Notes under the pieces: model-generated
Database searches by the model: none
Told to the model about the DNA's origin: nothing
Seen by the model: only the letters and a program-made list of their open reading frames with translations
Program-made: the position numbers and the translations under genes
Source of the DNA: JAGVSZ01 sp963716855
Lineage (GTDB): Bacteria; Pseudomonadota; Gammaproteobacteria; Burkholderiales; SG8-39
Direction: 5' to 3'
DNA length: 64,000 bases
Assembly (NCBI GenBank): GCA_963716855.1
Contig: CAVQUV010000006.1
Coordinates: 119,793-183,792, forward strand
Shown here: positions 9,438 to 18,089 of the stretch, piece after piece
How the letters are laid out: every line of letters begins with the position of its first letter
Position numbering within the stretch: the stretch's first letter is position 1

Positions 9438-10280
9438 ATGGCCGAGCGCTTCAGCGCGTTCTCGTTCGTCGACCGGATCACGCACCTCGAGCCGGGCGTC
9501 CGGGCAATCGGGCGTTATTGGGTTCCGAACGCAATCGCACAGTTCCCGCCATCATTGGTCGCTGAAGCAGTGGGCCAGCTTGCCGCCTGGGCATCCATGT
9601 CGCAACTCGATTTCCGCTTTCGTCCCGTCGCCGGTCTCGCCGGCGAGGCATTGTTCGCGCGCGACGTGGCGCCCGGGCAGACGCTCGATCTCGAGGTCGG
9701 CATCGAAAGCTGCGACGAGGGGGCGATCTCCTATGGCGGCACCGCGAGCGTGGACGGATCGCAGGTCCTGACGCTCAATCACTGCGTCGGACCGATGCTG
9801 CCGATGGTCGAGTTCGACGCCCCCGAGGCGGTGCGCGCGGATTTCGAAGTGCTGCGCGGGGCCGGAGCCCCGGCGGGTAGGTTTCAGGGCGTGCCGCCGC
9901 GGGCAGTCACGGTAATCGACCGCGTGCCGGGGGAGCGGTTGCGCGCCGAGCTGCGCGTGCCCGAGACCGCGCCGTTCTTCGGCGACCATTTTCCGCGGCG
10001 CCCGGTGTTTCCCGGGACGCTGCTCCTGGATACCCAGATCGGCCTGGCCGTGGAACTCGCAGGCGAGGCGGCGCCATTGCGCCACGCGGGCATCCTTGCA
10101 CCGGTGCGAGTGAGCGACGTGAAGATGCGCTCGTTCATTTCGCCCGGCCAGGTGCTCGAGCTTCGCCTGGAGCTCCAATCCGCGACGCCGGAGGGGGCGA
10201 CGATCAGCATCGCAGCGCGCACGAACGGCAAGCCCGTCTCGACCGGGCGCGCCGACATCGCGCCGCGGAGGCCGTCGTGA
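9438..10280 (+). CDS. Double-hotdog 3-hydroxyacyl-ACP dehydratase-like protein
   Basis: A 280-residue protein made of two hotdog-like halves. The C-terminal half has the FabA/FabZ active-site pattern GDHFPRRPVFPGTLLLDTQ, including the catalytic His. The N-terminal half has a similar helix region (FPPSLVAEAVGQLAAW) but lacks that His and the HFP..P..PG pattern, so it may be structural. FabZ itself has only about 150 residues. It would dehydrate 3-hydroxyacyl chains on the preceding carrier protein. The stop overlaps the GTG start of the following ketosynthase. Confidence 0.8.
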   Translation: MAERFSAFSFVDRITHLEPGVRAIGRYWVPNAIAQFPPSLVAEAVGQLAAWASMSQLDFRFRPVAGLAGEALFARDVAPGQTLDLEVGIESCDEGAISYGGTASVDGSQVLTLNHCVGPMLPMVEFDAPEAVRADFEVLRGAGAPAGRFQGVPPRAVTVIDRVPGERLRAELRVPETAPFFGDHFPRRPVFPGTLLLDTQIGLAVELAGEAAPLRHAGILAPVRVSDVKMRSFISPGQVLELRLELQSATPEGATISIAARTNGKPVSTGRADIAPRRPS

Positions 10281-11593
10281 CGCAGAGTCGCCGGCGCGTC
10301 GCGATCACCGGGTTGGGGCTCGTGACGCCCGCGGGCAATGACGTCGCGACGACGTGGGCCGCGCTGCTCGCCGCGCGCAGCGCCGTTGCCCCGATCCGGA
10401 CGTTCGATGCCAGCGGCTTCCCGGTGCGGATCGCCGCCGAGGTGAAGGGCTTCGATCCCGAGCGCGTCATCGACGACCGGAAGCTCCTCAAGTCGGCCAA
10501 TCGCTCGCACCGGTTCGCGCTCGCCGCCGCGGAGCAGGCCATCCGCGACGCGGGCGTCGCGCCGACGCCCGAGACCGGCACGCGCTGGGGCTGCGTCGTG
10601 GGCACCGGCATGATGGGCGTCCCCTTCGAGGACCTCGCGGACGTCCATCGACGCGCGGCGCCGAGCGGCGAGCTCGACACCGATCGTCTGGTCGCGGCCG
10701 ACGGCTCGGCGGCCGATCCGATGGTGTTCTGCCGCAGCCAGTCGACCGCGGGCGTCGCGCTGCTCATGCGCCGGTTCGGCATCCGCGGCTATGCGAGCTC
10801 GGTGCACACCGCGTGCGCGTCCGGTGGCCAGGCCATCGGCACCGCATTGAAGGTGATCCGCCGCGGGATCGCCGACCGCGTCCTCGCCGGTGGCTTCGAC
10901 TCGATGATCAACCCGGTCGGGCTGTCCGGGTTCTGCCTGCTGAACGCGGTCTCGCCCGACAACGACACGCCGGAGCGCGCGAGCCGCCCGTTCGATGCGA
11001 CGCGCAACGGCTTCGTCCTCGGCGAGGGGGCCGGCTTCCTGGTGCTCGAGGAGTGGGAGTCCGCCCGCAAGCGCGGCGCGCGGATATACGCCGAGCTGGC
11101 AGGCGACGGAAACTCGCTGTCGAGCTACCGCATCACCGATTCGCATCCCTCGGGCGACGGTCCCATCCAGGCCATGCGCCAGTCGCTGCGCGACGCCCGC
11201 GCGTCGGTCGCCGACGTGGACTACCTGAACGCGCACGGCACCTCCACCCCGATGAACGACCGCAGCGAGTGCGCCGCGGTGCGCGCGGTGTTCGGCGACG
11301 ATTTCCGTCGCGTCGCGGTGAGCTCGACCAAGAGCGTCATGGGCCATCTCATCGCCGCCGCGGGCGCCGTCGAGGCCGCCGTGTGCGCGCTGGCGATCCA
11401 CACCGGCACGCTGCCGGTCAACGCGAACCTGCGCGAGGTCGATCCCGACTGCGACGTCGACATCGTGCGCGACGCGCCCCGCCAGCGCCGCGTGCGGATC
11501 GCGCTGTCCAACTCGCTCGGCTTCGGCGGCTCCAACAGCTGCCTCGCCTTCCGCAACCCCGAGGAAGTGGACGGGCGCCCCGCGCTCGGGTGA
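10277..11593 (+). CDS. Beta-ketoacyl-ACP synthase (FabF-type), catalytically complete
   Basis: A 438-residue decarboxylating ketosynthase. The catalytic triad is intact: Cys180 in TACASGG, His320 in NAHGTSTP and His357 in VMGHLIAAAG. The C-terminal glycine-rich loop (SLGFGGSN) is present. It would elongate the chain held on the accessory carrier protein. It uses a GTG start overlapping the dehydratase stop by four bases. It is followed 5 bases later by a second ketosynthase that lacks catalytic residues, so the pair may work as a heterodimer like KS-CLF systems. The housekeeping fabF is at 44665-45903. Confidence 0.92.
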   Translation: MTQSRRRVAITGLGLVTPAGNDVATTWAALLAARSAVAPIRTFDASGFPVRIAAEVKGFDPERVIDDRKLLKSANRSHRFALAAAEQAIRDAGVAPTPETGTRWGCVVGTGMMGVPFEDLADVHRRAAPSGELDTDRLVAADGSAADPMVFCRSQSTAGVALLMRRFGIRGYASSVHTACASGGQAIGTALKVIRRGIADRVLAGGFDSMINPVGLSGFCLLNAVSPDNDTPERASRPFDATRNGFVLGEGAGFLVLEEWESARKRGARIYAELAGDGNSLSSYRITDSHPSGDGPIQAMRQSLRDARASVADVDYLNAHGTSTPMNDRSECAAVRAVFGDDFRRVAVSSTKSVMGHLIAAAGAVEAAVCALAIHTGTLPVNANLREVDPDCDVDIVRDAPRQRRVRIALSNSLGFGGSNSCLAFRNPEEVDGRPALG

Positions 11594-11598
11594 CGCGA

Positions 11599-12886
11599 AT
11601 GGCCGACGCGCAACGCATCGTCATCACCGGAACGGGCGCGATCTGCGGCTCGGGCAAGTCGCCGGCCGAGATTCTCGAGGCGCTGCGCGCGGGCCGGTCG
11701 GCGATCCGGCCGATCGGGCAGTGGGACGCGTCGCAGTGGCCCGCCAAGGTCGCGGCCGAAGTCCCCGAGTACAACGGCGGCGTGCTCGCCGGCGACCGCA
11801 AGCTGCTCAAGCTCATCCGCCGGACGGACGTGTTCGGTCTCTACGCAGCCGGACAGGCGATCGAGGCGGCCGGATTGATCCCGTACCGCGATACGCTCGA
11901 TGCCGAAGCCGCGGCAACCTACAGCGACGCGACGGGCGTCTATGTCGGCTCGGGCGGCGGCGGCTACCTAGAACCAGTACGAGTACTTCCCGCTGCTGAG
12001 CGCCGCCGACGGCAGCCTGGAGACCTTCGGGCGCGAGCTCGCCGCGACGGTCAATCCGATGTGGCTGCTGCGCACGCTGCCGAACAACGTCCTTTGCCAC
12101 GTCGGGATCCGGCACGGGCTGAAAGGCCCGAATGCGTGCATCACCAACCACAGCGTGAGCGGGCCGCTCGCGATCGCCGAGGCCGCGGAGTCGATTCGCG
12201 CCGGCGAGTGCGAACGCGCCGTCGCCGTCGGCCACGATGCGTCGATCGAGCCGCAGATGATCCTGTACTACCACCGCGTCGGGTTGCTTTCCGAGGACAC
12301 CGTGCGCCCGTTCGACGCCGGGCGCAGCGGCAGCACGATGGGCGAGGGCGCGGCTGCGCTCGTCCTCGAAACCGAGGCGTCCGCCGCGCAGCGCAAGGCG
12401 ACGGTGCTCGGAGAGATCCTCGGCAGCGGCTACGGCAGCGACGGCCTCGGGTTGTTGCCGATCAGCGCGGAAGGGGAAGGGCTCGCGCGCGCCATCGCGG
12501 GCGCGCTGGACAACGCGGGACTGCGCCCCGATGACGTGGGCCTGATCGTCGCGCATGCGAACGGCACACGCCAATCCGATGTTTCCGAGGCGCGCGCGAT
12601 CCGGAGCGTTTTCGGCGCGGCGACGCCCCCGGTGACCGGCTTCAAGTGGGCGTTCGGACATCTGCTGGCGGCCTCGGGGATCGTCGAAACGGTCATCGCG
12701 CTGGCCGCGATGCGGGGGGCGAGCGTGCCCGGCGTGGCGAACCTGCGCCGGCTCGATCCCGAGTGCGCCGGCCTGCCGGTGGCTGCCACGCCGCAAACGC
12801 CGCGCAGCGACGTCGCACTCGTCCTCTCCCGCGGCTTTGGCGGCACCAACGCCGCGCTGCTCCTCCGCGTACCGCGCGGCGCCTAG
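11599..12886 (+). pseudogene. Second ketosynthase, Cys-less (chain-length-factor-like), with one frameshift
   Basis: A FabF-fold protein that would have about 428 residues if one extra base near 11968-11971 (within ctag after GGGGY) were removed. The first part reads in one frame from an ATG at 11599; the rest reads in the next frame from NQYEYFPLL onward. The position of the FabF active-site Cys is Ser (NHSVSG) and the first catalytic His is Asn (HANGT). The second His is kept (AFGHLLAASG). The protein is therefore probably a non-catalytic partner of the preceding ketosynthase. The break could be a real mutation, programmed slippage or an assembly error; nothing else is decayed. Confidence 0.8.
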
Positions 12887-12891
12887 CGGCG

Positions 12892-13785
12892 ATGTTCGCC
12901 CTGCCCGCGCAGGCCGAGCCGCCACTGCTCGGCAGGCTGCTGTACCGGCTGCTGCCGTTCCGGCGCGGCGTGATTCTCGAGAACCTGCGGCGCGTCTTCG
13001 GCGACGCCGCGCCGGCCGCGGATATCGAACGGCTTGCGCAAGCGCATTACGCGCATCTCGGCCGCCTGTTCTGGGAGTTCCTCTGGTTTCCGTGGGTGTC
13101 GGCCGAGCGGCGCGCAACGATGGTGCGCGTGGAGAATCTCGATTCGCTCGAGGCCGCGCTCGCGCGCGGAAAGGGCGTCCTCATCGTCACGGGCCACTTC
13201 GGCAATTTCGAGGTCGCGACGGCCGCCGGGCTCGCCAATTATCCCCATGCGCGAGGCCGGTTCTACTTCGTGCGCCGGCCATTCAAGCCGCGCTGGCTCG
13301 ACGATCTCGTGACGCGGCGATTCCTCCGCGCAGGCTTCGGCGTGCTTCCGAAGCGCGGCGGCCTGGAGGGCGTTCTCGACCGGCTGACCGCCGGAGATCT
13401 CGTCGTGTTCCCTTTCGATCAGCACGCGAGCCGCAAGGACGGGGTGATGGTCGAGTTCTTCGGACAGCCCGCCGGGACGTTCCGCAGCGTGGCCGTCCTC
13501 GCGCTCGCGACCGGTGCGCCGGTCGTGCCGGCGTCGAGCTGGCGGGAGCCGGGCGGTGGCCACGTCCTGCGGTTCGAGGACCCGCTGCCGCCGATCTCGC
13601 ACGAGGACACCAACGAGGCGATCCGACTCAACACGGGCGCCTACAACGCCGCGCTCGAGCGGATGATCCTGCGGCATCCCGAGCAGTGGTGGTGGGTGCA
13701 CCGCCGCTGGAAGCCGTGGCCGGTGCGGAAGCGCCCCACCCGATCGGACAGCACGGATGACGGCGCCCCGGCGCCGCTGAGTTAG
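12892..13785 (+). CDS. LpxL/HtrB-family lipid A-type acyltransferase
   Basis: A 297-residue acyltransferase of the lauroyl/myristoyl transferase family. The catalytic HxxxxE motif appears in TGHFGNFEVA. A short hydrophobic N-terminus (LLGRLLYRLLPF) suggests inner-membrane association on the cytoplasmic side. It starts 5 bases after the Cys-less ketosynthase and is the last gene of the run. In rhizobial acpXL clusters the final gene (lpxXL) transfers the very long chain from AcpXL to lipid A; by position and family this gene could do the same. The acceptor here is not proven. Confidence 0.85.
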   Translation: MFALPAQAEPPLLGRLLYRLLPFRRGVILENLRRVFGDAAPAADIERLAQAHYAHLGRLFWEFLWFPWVSAERRATMVRVENLDSLEAALARGKGVLIVTGHFGNFEVATAAGLANYPHARGRFYFVRRPFKPRWLDDLVTRRFLRAGFGVLPKRGGLEGVLDRLTAGDLVVFPFDQHASRKDGVMVEFFGQPAGTFRSVAVLALATGAPVVPASSWREPGGGHVLRFEDPLPPISHEDTNEAIRLNTGAYNAALERMILRHPEQWWWVHRRWKPWPVRKRPTRSDSTDDGAPAPLS

Positions 13786-15263
13786 CCCCGGGGCGCGCGC
13801 CCTTTGACCGAAGCGGCGCTGCGGCGGATCACGTCGCGGTACCAGCGAAACGAGTCCTTCGGCGTACGGCGCTGCGACTCGAAGTCGACGTGGACGAGGC
13901 CGAAGCGCTGCCGATAGCCCTCCGCCCATTCGAAGTTGTCGAGCAGGCTCCAGGCGAAATAGCCGCGCACGTCGACACCGGCCGCGCGGGCGAGCGCGAG
14001 CTCGCCGAGATAGCGCTCCATGAAGTCGATGCGCTGCGGATCGTGCACCCGGCCGTCCAGCGCGATCCAGTCGCACCCCGACAGGCCATTCTCGGTCACC
14101 GCGATCGGCAGCCGGTAGCGTTCCCAGTAAAAACGCGGGCCCCACTGAAGCGCCGCGGGAACGACGTCGAATACCTCCATCAGCGTGCGCGGGGCGCCCT
14201 GCGCCCGCGCCACTCGTTGCGGATTTCCCTCCGCATCCGCTCGAACGACGTTGCCCTGGTAGACGTTTGCGCCGAAGAAGTCGAGCGGCTGACGGATCGT
14301 GCGCAGATCCTCGCCTGGAAACTCGGGAACGTCCGATGCCCACGCCTTCAGCTCGCGCTCCGGATAGCTACCCCGATACACGGGATCGAGGAGCCAACCG
14401 GCCATGCCGGAGAACGTCGCGCGTCGCGCAGCCTCCACGTCGTCGGCCTGGCTGGTCGCGGGAATCGCGGGCTCGAGTGCCGCGACGTAACCGATCTCGC
14501 ACGGTCGCGTGGCTCCCGCGCGGATGGCGGCCGTCGCGCGCCCGTGCGCGAGCAGCACGTGATGCGCGGCGCGAAGCACTGCGCCCCAGGCCAACTTGTC
14601 GCCCGGGGCGTGCACGCCGAGGTGGTGGCCGAGGACCAGGAACACCTCGGGCTCGTTGAACGTGATCCAGTGCGTCACGCGGTCCGACAGGCGTGCGACC
14701 ACTGCCGCCGCGTAGTCGGCGAACCATTGCGCGCTGTCGCGATTGAGCCAGCCCCCACGCTTGTAAAGCGCTTCGGGGTAGTCCCAGTGGAAGAGGGTGA
14801 CCCACGGCTCGATGCCCGCCGCGAGCAGCGCATCGACCAGGCGGTCGTAGAAACCGAACCCCGGGGCGTTGAGGGCACCGATGCCGTCCGGCATGACGCG
14901 TGGCCAGGCGATCGAAAAGCGGTACGCGCCGACGCCGAGCTCGCGCAGCAGCGCCACGTCCTCGCGGTAGCGGTTGTAGTGATCGCAGGCGAGCTCCCCC
15001 GACGAGCCGTCGCGAATCGCGCCGGGGCGCCGGCAGAAGGCGTCCCACACCGACGCGCCGCCGCCGACGCGCAGCGGCGTCCCCTCGATCTGATAGGCGG
15101 AAGTCGCCGCGCCCCACGCAAACCGCGGCCCGAAATCAGGGGCTTGTGCGAGGGCCGGCTCGAGCAGTGCCGCGGCCGCCGCCGCGCCGCCGAGCGCGAG
15201 GAAGTCGCGACGCTTCGGCAGGGCGGGTTCGTCGTCCGATCGGATACCTGGATGGCGGCCCAT
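13782..15263 (-). CDS. GH1 family beta-glucosidase with Tat signal
   Basis: A glycoside hydrolase family 1 enzyme of 493 residues from the chosen ATG. The acid/base Glu is in TFNEPEVF, the nucleophile Glu in VTENGLSG, and the glycone-binding WSLLDNFEW motif is near the C-terminus. The N-terminus carries a twin-arginine signal (KRRDFLALGG followed by a hydrophobic stretch ending ALAQA), so export is predicted; most GH1 enzymes are cytoplasmic. An upstream ATG at 15341 would add 26 residues in front and is less natural for a Tat signal. The last 4 bases overlap the convergent acyltransferase gene. Confidence 0.93.
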   Translation of the reverse strand: MGRHPGIRSDDEPALPKRRDFLALGGAAAAAALLEPALAQAPDFGPRFAWGAATSAYQIEGTPLRVGGGASVWDAFCRRPGAIRDGSSGELACDHYNRYREDVALLRELGVGAYRFSIAWPRVMPDGIGALNAPGFGFYDRLVDALLAAGIEPWVTLFHWDYPEALYKRGGWLNRDSAQWFADYAAAVVARLSDRVTHWITFNEPEVFLVLGHHLGVHAPGDKLAWGAVLRAAHHVLLAHGRATAAIRAGATRPCEIGYVAALEPAIPATSQADDVEAARRATFSGMAGWLLDPVYRGSYPERELKAWASDVPEFPGEDLRTIRQPLDFFGANVYQGNVVRADAEGNPQRVARAQGAPRTLMEVFDVVPAALQWGPRFYWERYRLPIAVTENGLSGCDWIALDGRVHDPQRIDFMERYLGELALARAAGVDVRGYFAWSLLDNFEWAEGYRQRFGLVHVDFESQRRTPKDSFRWYRDVIRRSAASVKGRAPRG

Positions 15264-15379
15264 GCGGTGGACTGAAGACGCGGCGCGAGGCAGGCCGGAG
15301 TTGCTATGGTGAGCGCGAGGCGTTCGGGCCGCAAGCGACACGGGGCCGGCCGCAGTCAGGACACGAGCGACCGACCCGC

Positions 15380-16660
15380 CTACGTACGATTGACGTCGCC
15401 TTGCGCGCGCAGGATGGCGGTGACCCGAATCGGTGCGACAAGGAAGGCAAGCGCGATCAATGCGCCGCCGAACACCCAGCGCACCCGCTCGCGGGCGCGG
15501 CTCCGCACCTCGCGCTTCACGAATTCCTCGCCCTTGCGCATCTCGCTGTACGACTGCAGGAACGAGGAGATCCGGCGCACGTCGCTGTCGTCGAGTGCCC
15601 GCCCGTCCCAGCGGCTACGTGCCTCGATCGTGTTCAGGCGCTCGATCTCTTTCCGATAGCGCTCCGAGTACTGATCGGCGTCGCCGTGGACCTCCGCCTC
15701 CCGTGCGTTCATATATGCGCGGCGCGCGGCGGGCACGACGTATTCGAGTGCGTCGAGCAGCGGCTGATCGGCGCGTGGGGCGACCGCAAGCATGGCTCCG
15801 GAGACGGCGAGCACGACGGCTGCGATCGTGCGCACGGCTCGACTCGCGCGCCGCAGTCGAGCCTCGCCCGCGTCGCGCAGCCAGTTGACGACCCCGGCGA
15901 CCCCGAGCGCCGCGCCGAAGCTGCACACCATCGCGGCGCCGGTCGGCAGGTTCAGCGCGTACGAGACGGCGAGGCCGACGCAGCTGGCAAGGGTGCCGAC
16001 CGTCCAGCCGATCGCGAGACGCCGTGCCATCGCGTCGGCAAACAGCACCCCGATCGCCGCCGGGATGATGAGGCAGGAGAACACGAGGAGGACGCCCCCG
16101 AGCGCCACCGAGCTCGTCACGACGATGCCGAAGGTCGCGTAGAAGAAGAACTCCCAGAGCCAGCCGCTCCAGCCGCTGCCCGGTTGCGCCAGCCGGCGCC
16201 GGGCGAGCCAGTGCAGCGCGCCGACCACCAGGTAGAGGGGCACGATGCCCGCGAGATCTCCGGTGCCCGCGGTCAGGATGTTGCCGGTGAGGATCTGCTT
16301 GATGTGCTCGGCCCCCTGCGGCGCCTTGTCGACGAGCAGGAACGCGGCCGCCGCCGCAACGACGTAGATGACGCCGATCAGCGCCTCCTGCGGAATCCGG
16401 CCGGACCACTGTCGCGTGAACGCGAGCAGCACCGCGGCGAGCAACGTGAACGCGAGCGAGTAGCCGAGGGCCGCCGGTCCCTGCGCGGGATGGCCGAGCA
16501 TGAAAGCGACCGTCGCCCCGAGGGCGGCGAGCTGCGCGAGCGCGAGATCGACGAACACGACACCCCGGGCGAGCACGTGCAGCCCGAAATAGGCGTGAAT
16601 GCCGACGAGGGCGAGCGCCACGAGAAACGGCGGCCAGAGGAGCGCGAACGCGTCGGTCAT
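15380..16660 (-). CDS. ZnuB-like metal ABC transporter permease with C-terminal extension
   Basis: A 426-residue membrane protein. The first 270 residues match metal-chelate ABC permeases of the ZnuB/MntB family (GIHAYFGLHVLARGVVFVDLALAQ, then about eight hydrophobic segments, with FSCLIIPAAIG). About 130 further residues follow: a charged, probably helical region with YSERYRKEIERL and a final hydrophobic segment. This tail is not part of the usual 260-290 residue permease. The ATG at 16660 is chosen because the first membrane helix begins just after it; an in-frame start at 16696 is possible. A ZnuA-like gene is 1.4 kb away, but no ATPase gene is visible. Confidence 0.85.
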   Translation of the reverse strand: MTDAFALLWPPFLVALALVGIHAYFGLHVLARGVVFVDLALAQLAALGATVAFMLGHPAQGPAALGYSLAFTLLAAVLLAFTRQWSGRIPQEALIGVIYVVAAAAAFLLVDKAPQGAEHIKQILTGNILTAGTGDLAGIVPLYLVVGALHWLARRRLAQPGSGWSGWLWEFFFYATFGIVVTSSVALGGVLLVFSCLIIPAAIGVLFADAMARRLAIGWTVGTLASCVGLAVSYALNLPTGAAMVCSFGAALGVAGVVNWLRDAGEARLRRASRAVRTIAAVVLAVSGAMLAVAPRADQPLLDALEYVVPAARRAYMNAREAEVHGDADQYSERYRKEIERLNTIEARSRWDGRALDDSDVRRISSFLQSYSEMRKGEEFVKREVRSRARERVRWVFGGALIALAFLVAPIRVTAILRAQGDVNRT

Positions 16661-16762
16661 GTCGGGCGCGCCGGCCGGCCGCGGTGCCGGGCGCACCTCC
16701 CGGCGGTCGCCAATCTGCTATAAGCCGGACCGGACTCTGGTTCGCTCAAAGGAGGCACGTCG

Positions 16763-18076
16763 ATGGCCGCAACCCGGAACAAGTCCCTCATCATCGCCGG
16801 AATCGCCGCCGGCGTGGCGGCGAGCATCGGCGCCATCGCGCAGCAGGCGCTCTCCGAGGCGCAGAAGCTGATGGTGGTGCCTTCGGCGCAGTCTCCCGGG
16901 AAGCTCCGTATCCTGCCGGCCACCCTCGATACCACGCAGTGGGGCTGGTTCGACAATGCGGAGCTCCCGCGGCTCACGGTCGACTCCGGCGACACGGTGG
17001 TGGTCGAGACGATGTCGCACTCCCATGGCCAGCTCTGGCCGGGACGCACGATCGAGGAGATCAAGAAGCTGCGCACCGACTGGCCCGGGCGCGGCCCGAT
17101 GACGATCACCGGCCCGATCTTCGTGAACGGCGCCGAGCCCGGCGACGTGCTCAAGATCCGGATCAACCGCATCGCGGCGCGGCCCTGGGGCGCGAACTTC
17201 AACGTCCCCGGACTGTTCGGCCAGTTTCCCAAGGAGTTCCCGGACGGGCAGGTGAAGTACTTCTATCTCGACTGGGAACGCAAGGTCGCCGAGTTCGCCC
17301 CCGGCATCGAGATCCCGCTGCGCCCGTTCCCGGGCACGCTCGGCGTCGCGCGCCGGGAACCGGGGCGTTACAACGCGGTGCCGCCCGGGCCGTTCGCGGG
17401 CAACCTCGACAACCGCGACCTCGTCGAGGGCACCACGCTTTACGTCCCGGTGTTCGTCCGGGGCGCGCTCGTCTGGACGGGCGACTCGCATGCCGCACAG
17501 GGTAACGGCGAGGTCAACCTGACCGCGATCGAGACCGCGTTCCAGGAGATCAACCTCACCCTCACCGTCGACAAGACGATGAAGCTCGAGTGGCCGCGCA
17601 TCGAGACGCCGATCGACTGGATCACGATGGGATTCGACGAAGATCTCAACAAGGCGCTTGAGAACGCCAAGAGCGAGACGGGCAAGCTCCTCGCCGCGCA
17701 ACGCGGGATTTCCGCCGACGAAGCGCTGAAGCTGATGCCTTCGGTCTCCGACTGCCGCGTGACCCAGGTGGTCGACATCAAGAAGGGCGTCCATTGCATG
17801 AATCCGAAAGACCCGGCGAAGCGGCTCGCCGCGCCGCGTCCGAGTTCGGAGACGGCGCAGGAACTCGTTACGTCGGCGCGCGACGCCGACATGAACAAGG
17901 CGATGAACGACGCATCCTGGAGCATGCTGCAGCTGCTGCAGCAGGCCCGGGGCCTTTCGCGGCTCGATGCTTATGCGATCGCAAGCATCGCGATGGATTG
18001 CCGCGTCGGCGAGATGATGGCTGCCGAGAAGTCGGTCCACTGCGTCGTCCCCAAGAGCCTGTGGGTCAGGCGCTGA
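16763..18076 (+). CDS. Exported acetamidase/formamidase family protein with tandem Cys motif
   Basis: A 437-residue protein of the FmdA/AmdA amidohydrolase family, which releases ammonia from formamide or short amides. Family features include FAGNLDNRDL and WTGDSHAAQGNGEV. An N-terminal hydrophobic stretch (LIIAGIAAGVAASIGAIA) looks like a signal peptide, unusual for a family usually cytoplasmic. The C-terminal extension holds two copies of a C-x13-C unit: Cys331/Cys345 (SDCRV...VHC) and Cys413/Cys427 (MDCRV...VHC). A broken paralogue lies at 19025-20305 on the other strand. A ribosome-binding site (aaaggagg) precedes the ATG. The true substrate is uncertain. Confidence 0.87.
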   Translation: MAATRNKSLIIAGIAAGVAASIGAIAQQALSEAQKLMVVPSAQSPGKLRILPATLDTTQWGWFDNAELPRLTVDSGDTVVVETMSHSHGQLWPGRTIEEIKKLRTDWPGRGPMTITGPIFVNGAEPGDVLKIRINRIAARPWGANFNVPGLFGQFPKEFPDGQVKYFYLDWERKVAEFAPGIEIPLRPFPGTLGVARREPGRYNAVPPGPFAGNLDNRDLVEGTTLYVPVFVRGALVWTGDSHAAQGNGEVNLTAIETAFQEINLTLTVDKTMKLEWPRIETPIDWITMGFDEDLNKALENAKSETGKLLAAQRGISADEALKLMPSVSDCRVTQVVDIKKGVHCMNPKDPAKRLAAPRPSSETAQELVTSARDADMNKAMNDASWSMLQLLQQARGLSRLDAYAIASIAMDCRVGEMMAAEKSVHCVVPKSLWVRR

Positions 18077-18089
18077 GCGCGTCCCGCGC

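Noticed and set aside
10354..11598. In-frame upstream extension of the Cys-less ketosynthase
   Set aside because: It is an out-of-frame reading of the preceding ketosynthase gene, and the ATG at 11599 begins the KAS fold.
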